Positions 41,098 through 50,031 of a stretch of DNA of 64,000 bases are shown in pieces (the stretch's first letter is position 1; every line of letters begins with the position of its first letter). The notes beneath the pieces were generated by a model. It saw nothing but the letters and a program-made list of their open reading frames with translations. It ran no database searches and was not told where the DNA came from. The translations under genes and the position numbers were made by a program. This DNA comes from Myxococcales bacterium (lineage in GTDB: Bacteria; Myxococcota; Myxococcia; Myxococcales; Myxococcaceae). The stretch lies in the NCBI GenBank assembly GCA_030681895.1, contig JAUXRI010000333.1, positions 62,001 to 126,000 of the forward strand, written 5' to 3'.

Positions 41098-42261
41098 ATG
41101 TCCACTCCGAACCTGCTGATGATTCCGGGGCCGATCGGCCTGTCGTCTGACGTGCTCCGCGCGTTGTCGGAGCCTCAGCGTGGACACCTCGACCCCGTCT
41201 TCATGCAGTCGTTTTCGCGCGCGTTGAAGCGGCTGCGTGAGGTGTTCGTCGCGCCGGGCGCGCAGCCGTTCATCGTCTCGGGCTCCGGCACGCTCGCGAT
41301 GGAGATGTCGGTCGCGAACCTGATCCAGCCCGGTGACAAGGCGCTGGTGGTGAACACCGGCTACTTCTCGGACCGCATCGCCACGATGCTCGAGCTGCAC
41401 GGCGCGCAGGTGACGCACGTGAAGGCCGAGCCCGGTGACGTCGCGTCGCTCGGCGACGTGGAGCGTGCGCTCTCGAGCACCTCGTTCAAGCTGATGACCG
41501 TCACGCACGTCGACACCTCGACGGCGGTGCTCGCGCCGGTGAAGGAGCTCGCCGCCCTCGCGAAGAAGTACGGCGCGCTGGTGGTGGTGGACGGCGTCTG
41601 CAGCGTCGGAGGTGAAGCGCTCGAGATGGACGCCTGGGGCGTCGACGTGGCGTTCACCGCGAGTCAGAAAGCGCTCGGCGCGCCTCCGGGGCTGGCCGTG
41701 CTGCTCGCGAGCCCGCGCGCGATGGAAGCGTGGAAGGCACGCACGAAGCCCGTCGCCGCGATGTACCTCGACTTCGCGCAGTGGCTGCCGATTCAGCAGG
41801 CCTACGAGGCAGGCACGCCGTCGTACTTCGCCACACCTGCGGTGAACCTCATCATGGCGCTCGAGGTGAGCCTGGGAGAGCTGGTCGCCGAGACGATGCC
41901 GGTACGCATCGCGCGTCATCAGACCCTCGCCCGTGCCGCGCGCGCGGCGTGGAGCGCGTTGGGTCTCGTGTCACTCACCCATCGCCCCGAGGTGACGGCG
42001 CACACGCTGTCGGCGCTCAAGTACCCAGCCGGTGTCGATGCATCGCTGGTGAAGCACGTCGCCGCGCAGGGCGTGAACATCGCTGGCGGGCTTCACCCGG
42101 CGCTCAAGGCGACGTACTTCCGCGTCGGGCACATGGGCGCCGCAACTGGCGGCACTGTGCTCGAGACGGTCGGGGCCCTCGAGCGCGGCCTCTCGGCCTC
42201 CGGCTACCGCTTCGACGCAGGCGTCGGTGTTGCCGCGGCGCAGCGCGCGCTCACGGCCTGA
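41098..42261 (+). CDS. Class V aminotransferase (alanine-glyoxylate/serine-pyruvate type)
   Basis: 387 residues. It opens NLLMIPGPIGLSSDVLRALSEPQRGHLDPVF, the family's PGP motif. The PLP-binding Asp is in VVVDGVCSVGG and the Schiff-base Lys in TASQKALGAPPGLAV. GTPSYFATPAVNLIMALEVSL and the C-terminal HPALKATYFRVGHMG match alanine-glyoxylate and serine-pyruvate aminotransferases, which transfer amino groups between Ala, Ser and glyoxylate. Its last ~40 codons are found again twice just downstream as a non-coding remnant. Confidence 0.9.
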   Translation: MSTPNLLMIPGPIGLSSDVLRALSEPQRGHLDPVFMQSFSRALKRLREVFVAPGAQPFIVSGSGTLAMEMSVANLIQPGDKALVVNTGYFSDRIATMLELHGAQVTHVKAEPGDVASLGDVERALSSTSFKLMTVTHVDTSTAVLAPVKELAALAKKYGALVVVDGVCSVGGEALEMDAWGVDVAFTASQKALGAPPGLAVLLASPRAMEAWKARTKPVAAMYLDFAQWLPIQQAYEAGTPSYFATPAVNLIMALEVSLGELVAETMPVRIARHQTLARAARAAWSALGLVSLTHRPEVTAHTLSALKYPAGVDASLVKHVAAQGVNIAGGLHPALKATYFRVGHMGAATGGTVLETVGALERGLSASGYRFDAGVGVAAAQRALTA

Positions 42262-42303
42262 TCAGCGCGCTCGCCGCGCCAGCCTCGCGCGCGACCGCTT
42301 GGG

Positions 42304-42603
42304 CCCTTCGGCGCGGCGACGGGCGGCACAGTGATCGAGACCGGTGGTGCGCTGGAGCGGGGTCATGCGGCCCATCGCTTCGACGCAGCTGTCGACGTCG
42401 CCTCGCCTCGCCTGCACATGCTCGCGCGCAACCGTGTTGGGCCGATGGGCGCGCGCTCCAGCACCTTGAGGTGCTTCGAGATGGCCTGGAGGCCGGTGCT
42501 CGAGACCGGTGGTGCGCTCGAGCGGGGCCTTGCGGCTGCGGGCCATCGCTTCGACGCAGGTGTCGGCGTCGCCGCGGCCCAACGCGCGCTCTCTTCGCGC
42601 TGA
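42304..42603 (+). pseudogene. Two tandem degenerate copies of the aminotransferase C-terminus
   Basis: First copy, ~42304-42405: in frame it reads PFGAATGGTVIETGGALERG then HAAHRFDAAVDVAS. Second copy, ~42490-42603: VLETGGALERGLAAAGHRFD then AGVGVAAAQRALSSR and stop. The functional gene has MGAATGGTVLETVGALERGL then SASGYRFDAGVGVAAAQRAL. Both copies are in one open frame (GTG 42331 to TGA 42603), separated by a segment that reads as an ArsR-like helix on the other strand. No ribosome site is seen. Confidence 0.8.
42425..42496 (-). pseudogene. Fragment resembling an ArsR-family recognition helix
   Basis: The minus strand reads TGLQAISKHLKVLERAPIGP. ArsR repressors have QPAVSKHLKVLERAGL at the DNA-reading helix. 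Only about 20 codons fit and both sides are copies of the aminotransferase end, so this is a scrap caught between duplications. It could be chance similarity. Confidence 0.45.
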
Positions 42604-42936
42604 AGCGCCGGCGGGCCACCGGAGCCTTCGCCGCGAGCCAGAGAGGAAGGCACGCGCGGAGTGGGGCGAGGCCTGACGGGCGGCGTGTCGCGGTCGCGAC
42701 AGCGTGAACGTCGAGCGAGCTGCGTGACACTGCGTGAGCGGGTTCGACGCTTGTTCGTGCTCAAGCATCTGCCGTGTCGCAGTCGCAACGCGTGCGGTCG
42801 CAGCACGACGAACGAAGGATGTGCAGTCGCTGCGGATGAGGCCCGGCGCAGAAGGTTGGATCGTGCCTTGCTCCCTGTGACTGCGAGGCCGGCTGCACGA
42901 CCCGTCGTTCTTGTCCCGCTCTGCTTCGAGGCTCAG
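42604..42936. other. 333-bp stretch without a gene
   Basis: Between the aminotransferase remnants and the next lipoprotein gene. Reading frames on both strands are Arg/Ala-rich with no family likeness. It contains several short CGTGAG/GTGACA-like words but no convincing promoter, hairpin or repeat copy. Confidence 0.5.
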
Positions 42937-43626
42937 ATGAGACACGTCATCGCAGGCATCGTGTTGCGCCTCATTGCAGCGCCGGGGTGTCGCTGTGGCC
43001 CTGAGCCTGAACCCGACGCCGGCGTCGACGCCGGTGAGTTCATCGCCCGGCCTGCGGGTGACACGCCGCCGCTCTTCGACCCCGCGGCTGGTGGGCTCGA
43101 CCGTGAGGTCGCGAACCTGATCTCCGTCTGGCAGACGGTGCCGGCGACCGAGGCCGAGGCACAACACCAGGTGCGGGTGCTGCGGGCCTCGCGCGCCGCG
43201 CTCGTCGCCAGTGGTGCGGCGGGCGCCGACCGGATCAGCCAGGTGTGTGAGCTGGTGACGGCCGACCACCAGGAGCACCAGTTGCTGTGTCTTCGGCTGC
43301 TGTCGTCCACCGAGAGCCCGCGCAGCCTCGCGCTGCTGGCCAATCGCGCGCGCACCCCGCTGCCAACCAACGCAGGCGAGCTGCAGCTCCCCTCGGCTCA
43401 GGCGATGACGCGTCAGGCGGCGATGTTCTCGTTGACCCGCCGCGCGGCCGACGGCTCGGCGCCGGCCCTCGAGGTGCTCCTCACGCTGGCGGCCGAGCCC
43501 GACGACGGCATCAAGAGTCTCGCCGTCGCCGGTGTGTTCGACGCGCTCCCGCGCTGGCGCGCGAAGTCGAAGCTGCGCGCGGTGCTTCCCGAGTCGGAAC
43601 AGTGGCGGTTGTACCAGTCACGCTGA
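42937..43626 (+). CDS. Lipoprotein of unknown function, helical
   Basis: 229 residues from ATG 42937, with GAGG eight bases upstream. The signal MRHVIAGIVLRLIAAPGCRCG ends in a lipobox-like Cys, followed by a short Asp-Ala-Gly linker (PEPDAGVDAGEF). The rest is mostly helical (AEAQHQVRVLRASRAALVAS, VCELVTADHQEHQLLCLRLL, PALEVLLTLAAEPDDGIKSLAV) and could form HEAT-like repeats. No family is recognised. The next gene, a secreted HExxH protein, starts 10 bp later, so this lipoprotein may be its partner or chaperone. Confidence 0.6.
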   Translation: MRHVIAGIVLRLIAAPGCRCGPEPEPDAGVDAGEFIARPAGDTPPLFDPAAGGLDREVANLISVWQTVPATEAEAQHQVRVLRASRAALVASGAAGADRISQVCELVTADHQEHQLLCLRLLSSTESPRSLALLANRARTPLPTNAGELQLPSAQAMTRQAAMFSLTRRAADGSAPALEVLLTLAAEPDDGIKSLAVAGVFDALPRWRAKSKLRAVLPESEQWRLYQSR

Positions 43627-43636
43627 GGAGACGACC

Positions 43637-46063
43637 ATGAGCCGAGCCATCATCGGAGCGCTGGTCCTGAGCCTGTCGAGTCCTGCGTGGGGGGCCGACT
43701 GGTGTCCCCCGTCCGCCAATGACTTCACGTCCTGGGGCGCGCGCGACGCCGTGACGACCGGCGACGTGTGGATGTCGGGCGTCTGGTGCGGCGCGTCCGT
43801 CAACGGCGTGCTCGTACCGTTGCCGTCACGTGAGCCAGTCATCAACTCCTTCATCGACGCCATGGGTCTGGGCCAGAACTGGGGCAGTCGGTGGGCGGCG
43901 TTGATGAGCAACGTCACTTCGTGCGACCCCGAGTCATGGAGCGGCCGCTTCGCGAACGGCGCCTACTTCGCCGACTACCTCGGGTACCACCGCGAGCAGA
44001 CGTCGTTCGTGCAGAGCGGCTCACCCTGGGCGGTCATGCCCGAGGGCGACATCGTCAAGTACTGGTTGGCGCGCTACATCAAATACTACACACGCGAAGA
44101 CGGCTGGGCGCCGTTCTGTATTGCGACCGGCGACGTTCCCAACGACAACCGGTTCACCAACGCCGCGAACCCCGACAACCACGACCCACTCCGTGTCTAT
44201 TTTCCCTGGTTCTGGGTCCTCTCGACCGTCGACCGCTCGAGCGTGCTGGTGCACGAGGCGACCCACCAGTTCTCGAGCCACATCGGCGACGGAGAGTGCG
44301 CCAACCAGGGCTCCTGTGACCCCGTCTTCGGCAGCGGCAACGCGCAGACGCTCACCATCATCTTCGCGGCGCAGGCGATGGATGCGTATCGGCGGGCGCC
44401 TGACTCGAGCCAGCTCGAGGTCTACAACTACGGGCAGGACTTCTGTGGGTACGTGCCCCTCATTCCAGACGCCCAGCGGTTTGCGCTCGTGCAGTCGATG
44501 CAGCTGCGCCTCATGAACACCTTCAAGTACCCGCCGCCGCAGAGCGAGTGGCCGCCGTCGGCCTTCATCGACTTCGTCTGGGGCACGGGCCTCGACTTCG
44601 GTGACAATGCTGGAGGTGCCTCGGGCAGCGCGTACCGCATCGACCTCGTCAACGGCTCCCGCTGGCCGTGCGGCGCGGTGTGCACCCTCGCCGACTACGA
44701 CTTCGCCACCGGTGGCACGCGCGCGTGCAACGAGAACTACCAGGCGGGAAACGTCGCCATCAACCAACAGAACAAGGCGCTCTGTCTCGCCCTCAACACG
44801 CAGGTCGCGGGCGGCGTGACGCAGACCCAACACGCGTTGCTGAGAAACAAGGTCACCAGCGAGGCCAAACCGTGTCTGGCAGGCGTGAGCGACGCCTGGG
44901 TCGCGCAGGTGTGTTCTCAGCTGTCGTCGCAGGCCACGAAGGTCGAAGACCTCGAGACGAACTGGTCGATTCCAGACATGGAATTTCACTTCGACGCCAG
45001 TCGCGCGATTCACGCCTGCCAGGCCTCGTTCTGCGCTCAGAAGCACACCACTGCGTGGGACACGGCGGCCTCGGCGGCGTGCTTCGACTGGGACGACCCG
45101 TACGGCTGTCTGAAGCTCGCGTGTGGCGACCTCGCGGCCCTGCAAAACCAATACGGGAAGAGCAGCCCCGAGTACCTGAAGGCCGTGGTGTGCCGCTCCT
45201 CCGAGCTCAACCGCGACTTCGCCGGGCTCGCCGACCCGACGAGCGCCTGCTCCGAGAAGTACACCGCGTGCCTGCTCGAGGAGCGCTACCAGGCCGCCTG
45301 GGCCGCGCAGCAAGCAGGTGGCGCGTGCTGGGTGAGAGGGTCTGGCTCGTCGCCGACGACCGACCCGCTCTTCGTCACGCTTCGCGACAAGGCCGGCACG
45401 GTGGCCGTCGAGAACTTCCTCGCCCTCGACACCGTCTCGCACCTCGCCACGTCCCGCTGTCTCATGGAGAACGTCACCTGTCAGATGGAGGCCGCTGCTC
45501 TCGACGCCGCGCTGGCGAAGCTCATCCACGACGAGGCGAAGACGCGGCCCGTGTGGAAGGTGCCGACGCTGCCGGACAGCTGGGAGAAGCTGAAGGGCCG
45601 CTACGACCGCGACGTCTTCAACGAGATGGACCGCATCGGCGCGGCGCTCACCGACCCCACCGTGACGTTCGGCCCGCTCTCGAAGAACCCCGCCCTCGCG
45701 CGGCTGGTCGCGAGCCCCGAGGCGTCGCTCGCCATCGCGGCGGTGGTCGGCCAGGACACGTACCTGAAAGCAGGCGGCAGCCGGTTCGCGAAGGGCATCT
45801 TCAACCCGGCGGTGCTCACCCGGTACGGCACCGAGGCAGACCCGTACGGCTTCTCGACCGCGGCCCACACCGCCGAGCTGAGCGCGCTCGGACGGTTGAA
45901 TCAGCGCTTGTCGGCGACCCAGGTCGAGACGGCCTTCTCGAAGACGAACCGGCTCACCGCGCCGCAGGCGTATGGCCACGTGCTCGCCCTCTTCAACGCG
46001 AAGAACGGCGTCGAGCTCGAGGCCGCGTTCGAGGCCTTCGTCGCCGACGCTGCGGCGCGGTAG
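43637..46063 (+). CDS. Secreted protein with HExxH metallopeptidase-like motif
   Basis: 808 residues from ATG 43637 with GAGGAGACG upstream. The signal peptide is RAIIGALVLSLSSPAWGA. About residue 204 it has VLVHEATHQFSSHIGDGEC, a HExxH zinc-binding pattern in a hydrophobic strand, and EWPPSAFIDFVWGTG further on. The mature protein has about 25 Cys (CETDL-like pairs such as HACQASFCAQKH, CFDWDDPYGCLKLACG, CLLEERY) and a C-terminal helical part. No peptidase family is recognised; it could be a new secreted zinc protease. It follows the lipoprotein at 42937-43626 and is followed 84 bp later by the DUF2330 gene. Confidence 0.6.
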   Translation: MSRAIIGALVLSLSSPAWGADWCPPSANDFTSWGARDAVTTGDVWMSGVWCGASVNGVLVPLPSREPVINSFIDAMGLGQNWGSRWAALMSNVTSCDPESWSGRFANGAYFADYLGYHREQTSFVQSGSPWAVMPEGDIVKYWLARYIKYYTREDGWAPFCIATGDVPNDNRFTNAANPDNHDPLRVYFPWFWVLSTVDRSSVLVHEATHQFSSHIGDGECANQGSCDPVFGSGNAQTLTIIFAAQAMDAYRRAPDSSQLEVYNYGQDFCGYVPLIPDAQRFALVQSMQLRLMNTFKYPPPQSEWPPSAFIDFVWGTGLDFGDNAGGASGSAYRIDLVNGSRWPCGAVCTLADYDFATGGTRACNENYQAGNVAINQQNKALCLALNTQVAGGVTQTQHALLRNKVTSEAKPCLAGVSDAWVAQVCSQLSSQATKVEDLETNWSIPDMEFHFDASRAIHACQASFCAQKHTTAWDTAASAACFDWDDPYGCLKLACGDLAALQNQYGKSSPEYLKAVVCRSSELNRDFAGLADPTSACSEKYTACLLEERYQAAWAAQQAGGACWVRGSGSSPTTDPLFVTLRDKAGTVAVENFLALDTVSHLATSRCLMENVTCQMEAAALDAALAKLIHDEAKTRPVWKVPTLPDSWEKLKGRYDRDVFNEMDRIGAALTDPTVTFGPLSKNPALARLVASPEASLAIAAVVGQDTYLKAGGSRFAKGIFNPAVLTRYGTEADPYGFSTAAHTAELSALGRLNQRLSATQVETAFSKTNRLTAPQAYGHVLALFNAKNGVELEAAFEAFVADAAAR

Positions 46064-46147
46064 CGGCGCTCTCTTCTGGAACCGAGACCAGGTGGCGTGC
46101 GTCCGGCTCCGGCTATGGTGCGCCCGCTACTCACCTCGGGGGTCTCG

Positions 46148-47575
46148 ATGAAACACCTGCTCGCAGCACTGCTGATCATCACGCCGTTCGCAGCGCACGC
46201 CTTCTGCGGCTTCTACGTCGCGGGCGGTGGCGCAGAGCTCTTCAACAACGCGACGCAGGTCGTCCTCATGCGCGAGGGCACGCGCACCGTGCTGTCGATG
46301 CAGAACAACTACCAGGGCCCCGCGGCAGACTTCGCGATGGTGATTCCGGTGCCCGTCGTCCTGAAGAAGGAACAGGTGAAGACGTTGCCGCGTGACGTGT
46401 TTGGCCGCGTCGACACGCTCTCGGCGCCGCGCCTCGTCGAGTACTGGGAGGTCGACCCCTGCTACGTCGACCAGCGCGAGTACGAGGAGGAGGACGGGGC
46501 CGTTCAGAAGTCGGGCGGCGCTCCCGATGAGCCGAAGAAGAAGGGTGGGCTCGTGAAGGTCGAGGCCCGCTTCGAGGTCGGCGAGTACGACGTCGTCATC
46601 CTCTCTGCGAAAGACGCGCTCGCGCTCGAGCAGTGGCTCAAAGAAAACAAGTACAAGATCCCCGAAGGTGCCGAGGCGTTGTTCCGCCCGTACGTGCAGC
46701 AGGGCCAGAAGTTCTTCGTGGCGAAGGTGAACGTGAAGAAGGTCACTTTCGAGAAGGGCATGGCGAAGCTCTCGCCGCTGCGCTTCTTCTACGACTCCGA
46801 GAAGTTCGAGCTGCCGGTGCGCCTGGGTCTCATCAACGCGAAGGAGAAGCAGGACCTCATCGTGCACATCCTCGCGCGCAACCAACGCTACGAGGTGGCC
46901 AACCTGCCCAACGTCACCATTCCGACGAACATCGACCTCGCGCCGTCGGCGAAGAGCGAGTTTCCGTTCTTCTACGTGAGCCTCTTCGACCGCACGCTCG
47001 CGAAGAACCCGAAGGCCGTCATCACCGAGTACGCCTGGCAGGCGACCAGCTGCGACCCGTGTCCGACGTCTCCGCTCGCCGCCGCCGACTTCGCGACGCT
47101 TGGCGCCGACGTCACGCCGACGAAGTGGAGCGAAGAGGACCAGTGGAAGCCCGAGAAGCAATTCGTCCTCACCCGCCTGCACGCGCGCTACGACAAGACG
47201 TCGCTCGGCGAAGACCTCGTCTTCCGCGCTGCGAAGCCCATCGTCGGAGGCCGCGAGTTCCTCACGGACGGCAAGGCGCTCGAGCAGGGCAGCCGCTCCG
47301 ACAGCATCAACAACTTCCAGGCGCGCTACGCGATTCGGTACCCGTGGAAGGGCAAGGTCGAGTGCAAGGAGCCCGTCTACGGACGGTGGGGCGGACCTCC
47401 GGCGGGCGCGCAGGCCGAAGGCACGAAGTCGGCGCAAGACACGGCCTTCGTCACGCGCGACCCGAAGAAGGTCGACGCGTTGGCCGAGAGCCCCATCGCA
47501 GAGCTCTCGGTGGCCGGCCTGAAGCCGAAGGCTGGTGAGGCGCTCCGCCCGAAGCCTGCGACGCCGAAGAAGTGA
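46148..47575 (+). CDS. DUF2330 family secreted protein
   Basis: 475 residues from ATG 46148 (MKHLLAALLIITPFAAHAFCGFYVAGG). The opening CGFYV-like motif with the Cys at the start of the mature chain, TQVVLMREGTRTVLSMQNNYQGPAADFAMVIPVPV and the long central domain up to QATSCDPCPTSPL are the DUF2330 pattern, found in bacteria with large secretomes. A CDPC motif near residue 300 may be redox or metal binding. Function unknown. The next gene's GTG overlaps its stop by 4 bp. Confidence 0.8.
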   Translation: MKHLLAALLIITPFAAHAFCGFYVAGGGAELFNNATQVVLMREGTRTVLSMQNNYQGPAADFAMVIPVPVVLKKEQVKTLPRDVFGRVDTLSAPRLVEYWEVDPCYVDQREYEEEDGAVQKSGGAPDEPKKKGGLVKVEARFEVGEYDVVILSAKDALALEQWLKENKYKIPEGAEALFRPYVQQGQKFFVAKVNVKKVTFEKGMAKLSPLRFFYDSEKFELPVRLGLINAKEKQDLIVHILARNQRYEVANLPNVTIPTNIDLAPSAKSEFPFFYVSLFDRTLAKNPKAVITEYAWQATSCDPCPTSPLAAADFATLGADVTPTKWSEEDQWKPEKQFVLTRLHARYDKTSLGEDLVFRAAKPIVGGREFLTDGKALEQGSRSDSINNFQARYAIRYPWKGKVECKEPVYGRWGGPPAGAQAEGTKSAQDTAFVTRDPKKVDALAESPIAELSVAGLKPKAGEALRPKPATPKK

Positions 47576-48249
47576 GCCTCTGGAGCGACCTCGCGCCTGC
47601 CACCTGCCTTCCCGACGCGTGTTTCTGCGAGGCGGTCGGTGATGGGCTGATCCGCCAGCCGTCGAACACGTGGTCGAACCTGGGCTTCTGCGTCGCTGGC
47701 CTGGTGATGCTGCGGGAGTGGCGCTCCACTCGTGTTCGCGGCGCGCTCTCGTCGGCTGAGGCGCTCACGTTCGGGCTCGCCGTCATCCTCGTCGGCGTCA
47801 CGAGCGGGCTGTACCACGCGTCCTTGAGCTTCATCGGCCAGACGCTCGACGTGCAGTCGATGTACCTGGTGGTGTTGCTCGCGTTGATGGTGAACGTCGA
47901 GGCGCTGCGACGGCCGGTCCGCTCCCGCGCGCTTCAATTCTACCTCGCGGCGAACGTCGTATTGGGCGTGCTGCTCGTCACGGTGCCGGCGGTCCGCCGA
48001 CACGCGTTCGGGCTCGCGATTCTCGGCATCCTCGTGACCGAGGTGATGGTGCGCACCCGCGGGCTGAGGACGCGGGGACTGTCGTTGCTCCTCGGCGCGG
48101 TGGCGGTGCAGGCCCTCGCGTTCGGCATCTGGGTGCTCGACTTGAAGAAGCTCGTCTGTGCTCCCGAGAGCCTGTTGCAGGGCCACGCCGCGTGGCACCT
48201 GCTCGGCGCGGTCGCGAGCTACCTGCTGTGGCGCGCCCTCAGGGCGTGA
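47572..48249 (+). CDS. Ceramidase-like (CREST superfamily) membrane protein
   Basis: 225 residues from GTG 47572, coupled to the DUF2330 gene. It has about seven membrane helices and the alkaline-ceramidase signature: ACFCEAVGDGLIRQPSNTWSNLGF, TSGLYHASLSFIGQTLDVQSMYLV and, near the end, GHAAWHLLGAVASYLLW. The His and Asp residues bind the catalytic zinc in CREST hydrolases. Ceramides are found in myxobacteria, so lipid amide hydrolysis is plausible. Its 3' end overlaps the convergent fatty-acid hydroxylase gene by 11 bp. Confidence 0.8.
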   Translation: MSLWSDLAPATCLPDACFCEAVGDGLIRQPSNTWSNLGFCVAGLVMLREWRSTRVRGALSSAEALTFGLAVILVGVTSGLYHASLSFIGQTLDVQSMYLVVLLALMVNVEALRRPVRSRALQFYLAANVVLGVLLVTVPAVRRHAFGLAILGILVTEVMVRTRGLRTRGLSLLLGAVAVQALAFGIWVLDLKKLVCAPESLLQGHAAWHLLGAVASYLLWRALRA

Positions 48250-48904
48250 GCAGCCGCCGCAGCGGTGCCCAATTCGCCTTCAGTGGATTCAGCTCGGTCT
48301 TCACCCCGCCGATACCGAACGAATCGACCTCGCACTGCGGCTCGAACGTGCCGAACAGCCGGTCCCACACGATGAAGACGCCGCCCAGGTTCTTCCCTCG
48401 AAGGTGAGGCGCGTTGGAGTGGTGCCCGCGGTGCAGGTACGGGCTGTTGAAGAGCATTCCCGGCCGGTCCATCCATCGCGGCGTGCGCGAGTGCAGCAGA
48501 AAGACGAGCGCGGTGTGCGCCACGTACGCGGCCACGTAGACGCCGAAGGGCAGGCCGAGCACCGCGAGCGGCAGTTGCAACGCCAACACCGCCACGGGCG
48601 CGAACGCCGACGTGCGCAGCGAGACCGACGCGTCACAGATGTTCGACTGGTGGTGCACCTCGTGAACGGCCCACAGCCACTTCGAGCGGTGCTCGGCGCG
48701 GTGCTGCAGGTAATAGAGGAGGTCGAGCCCGACGAAGGCGAGCGCGAAGGTGAGGGTCGGCGGCAGGCTCCAGTGCAGCAGCGCGTGCGCCGAGAGCAGT
48801 CGATAGAGCGCGAGCAGGCCGCTCCCCACGGTGAGCGAGACCAGCGCCGTGAGCGCGCCGCACGCCCAGTTGGAAATCCGGTGCTGCCAGACCGTCGCGT
48901 TCAT
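48239..48904 (-). CDS. Fatty-acid hydroxylase/sterol desaturase family membrane protein
   Basis: 221 residues from ATG 48904 (MNATVWQHRISNW), with an upstream ATG at 48961 also open. It has four hydrophobic helices and the three iron-binding His motifs of the family: YYLQHRAEHRSKWLW, AVHEVHHQSNICD and SPYLHRGHHSNAPH. A closing GGVFIVWDRLFGTFEP is typical. Such enzymes hydroxylate or desaturate fatty acids, sterols or sphingoid bases. The convergent ceramidase-like gene overlaps it by 11 bp. Confidence 0.9.
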   Translation of the reverse strand: MNATVWQHRISNWACGALTALVSLTVGSGLLALYRLLSAHALLHWSLPPTLTFALAFVGLDLLYYLQHRAEHRSKWLWAVHEVHHQSNICDASVSLRTSAFAPVAVLALQLPLAVLGLPFGVYVAAYVAHTALVFLLHSRTPRWMDRPGMLFNSPYLHRGHHSNAPHLRGKNLGGVFIVWDRLFGTFEPQCEVDSFGIGGVKTELNPLKANWAPLRRLLTP

Positions 48905-48996
48905 GAAGACATCAACGCACGGCCATCGATTCCGATGCGGATTGAGTTGTTGGGGTATCAATCACCCATCGTCATCGATGCTGCAGGCGACCGGAT

Positions 48997-49377
48997 TCAG
49001 GCCTTCTGCGGAACGCTCAGCGCGCGATCGGCCAGCACGCCCACCGCCACCAGCCCGAGCCCGACGACCACGTGCAGCACATCGTCAGCCGCCTTCCACT
49101 GGAACGCCGCCTTCGGCCACAGGTCCGCGAAGCTCGCGATGGCCTGGTAGAGGTCGATGAGCCCGAAGCCGATGTTGAACGAGCGCACGGCGTCGAGTCG
49201 CTTCGAGAAGACGCAGCCAAGACCAACGGCTCCGAAGACGAGGTGGAAGATGTTGTACGGCGCGGCGCCGCTCGTGAGGGCCATGGACGCGGGCATGACG
49301 AAGCCCAGCACGCCGACGATGAGCAGCAGCGGCGCAAACACCTTCAGGACCGGCAGGTTGACGGGGGTCTTCGCCAT
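48997..49377 (-). CDS. DUF4383-like four-helix membrane protein
   Basis: 126 residues from ATG 49377. Four hydrophobic helices with AAPYNIFHLVFGAVGLG, RSFNIGFGLIDLYQAIAS and DDVLHVVVGLGLVAVGVL between short loops. His in the NxxH and DxxLH helices is shared with DUF4383-type proteins of unknown function. It is divergent from the GST gene (60 bp between starts). 92 bp without features separate it from the hydroxylase gene. Confidence 0.6.
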   Translation of the reverse strand: MAKTPVNLPVLKVFAPLLLIVGVLGFVMPASMALTSGAAPYNIFHLVFGAVGLGCVFSKRLDAVRSFNIGFGLIDLYQAIASFADLWPKAAFQWKAADDVLHVVVGLGLVAVGVLADRALSVPQKA

Positions 49378-49437
49378 GGCGAACGCCCTCTCCGGACGTG
49401 GGGCTCTGGTGGATTTCCTGCTACGAGCGCCGCGCTC

Positions 49438-50031
49438 ATGAAGCTCTATTACGTGCCGTTTACCCGCTCCAACCGGCCGCGCTGGTTGCTCGAAGAGCTC
49501 GGTGTGCCCTACCAGCTCGTTCGCCTCGACCCGAAGGCCGGAGACACCCGGTCTGACGAGCACACCTCACGGCACCCACTGCAGCACGTGCCGGTGCTCG
49601 ACACGCCCGACGGGAGCCTCTTCGAGTCCGCCGCGCTGGTGCTCCAGCTTGCAGACCTGCACGGCAAGTTGATTCCAGCCGTCGGCACCTACGAGCGCGG
49701 CCTCGTCTACCAGTGGCTGTTCTTCGCGATGACCGAGCTCGAGCCCCACTGCGTCACGTATTTCGACGAGAAGGTGAAGAAGAAGACGCCGCAGAGCGAG
49801 CTCGCGCTCGAGGCGAAGCGCAAGGTGAACACTGCCGCGAAGGTGGTGAACGCCGAGCTGGTGTCCCGTCAGTGGATGCTGCCGTCGGGCTTCTCGGTCG
49901 CCGACGTGGTGCTCGGCAGCGTGGCCTGGTGGGCCAACCGCATGGGCGCGCTCGAAGAGGTGCCGAACGTCGTCGCCTACGTCGAGCGCATCATGGCGAG
50001 GCCCGCGTACCAGCGCGCCGTCGTCGACTGA
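49438..50031 (+). CDS. Glutathione S-transferase family protein
   Basis: 197 residues from ATG 49438. The N-terminal thioredoxin-like half reads MKLYYVPFTRSNRPRWLLEELGVPYQL and QHVPVLDTPDGSLFESAALVLQLAD, the glutathione-binding pattern. The helical half ends FSVADVVLGSVAWWANRM...VVAYVERIMARPAYQRAV. The active-site residue would be Ser or Thr in FTRSNR. Its role (detoxification or other thiol chemistry) cannot be set. Its stop abuts the stop of the convergent SRPBCC gene with no base between. Confidence 0.92.
   Translation: MKLYYVPFTRSNRPRWLLEELGVPYQLVRLDPKAGDTRSDEHTSRHPLQHVPVLDTPDGSLFESAALVLQLADLHGKLIPAVGTYERGLVYQWLFFAMTELEPHCVTYFDEKVKKKTPQSELALEAKRKVNTAAKVVNAELVSRQWMLPSGFSVADVVLGSVAWWANRMGALEEVPNVVAYVERIMARPAYQRAVVD

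Noticed and set aside
44021-45979. 652-codon open frame on the minus strand
   Set aside because: Antisense to the HExxH secreted protein; its reading is Arg/Val-rich and domain-free.
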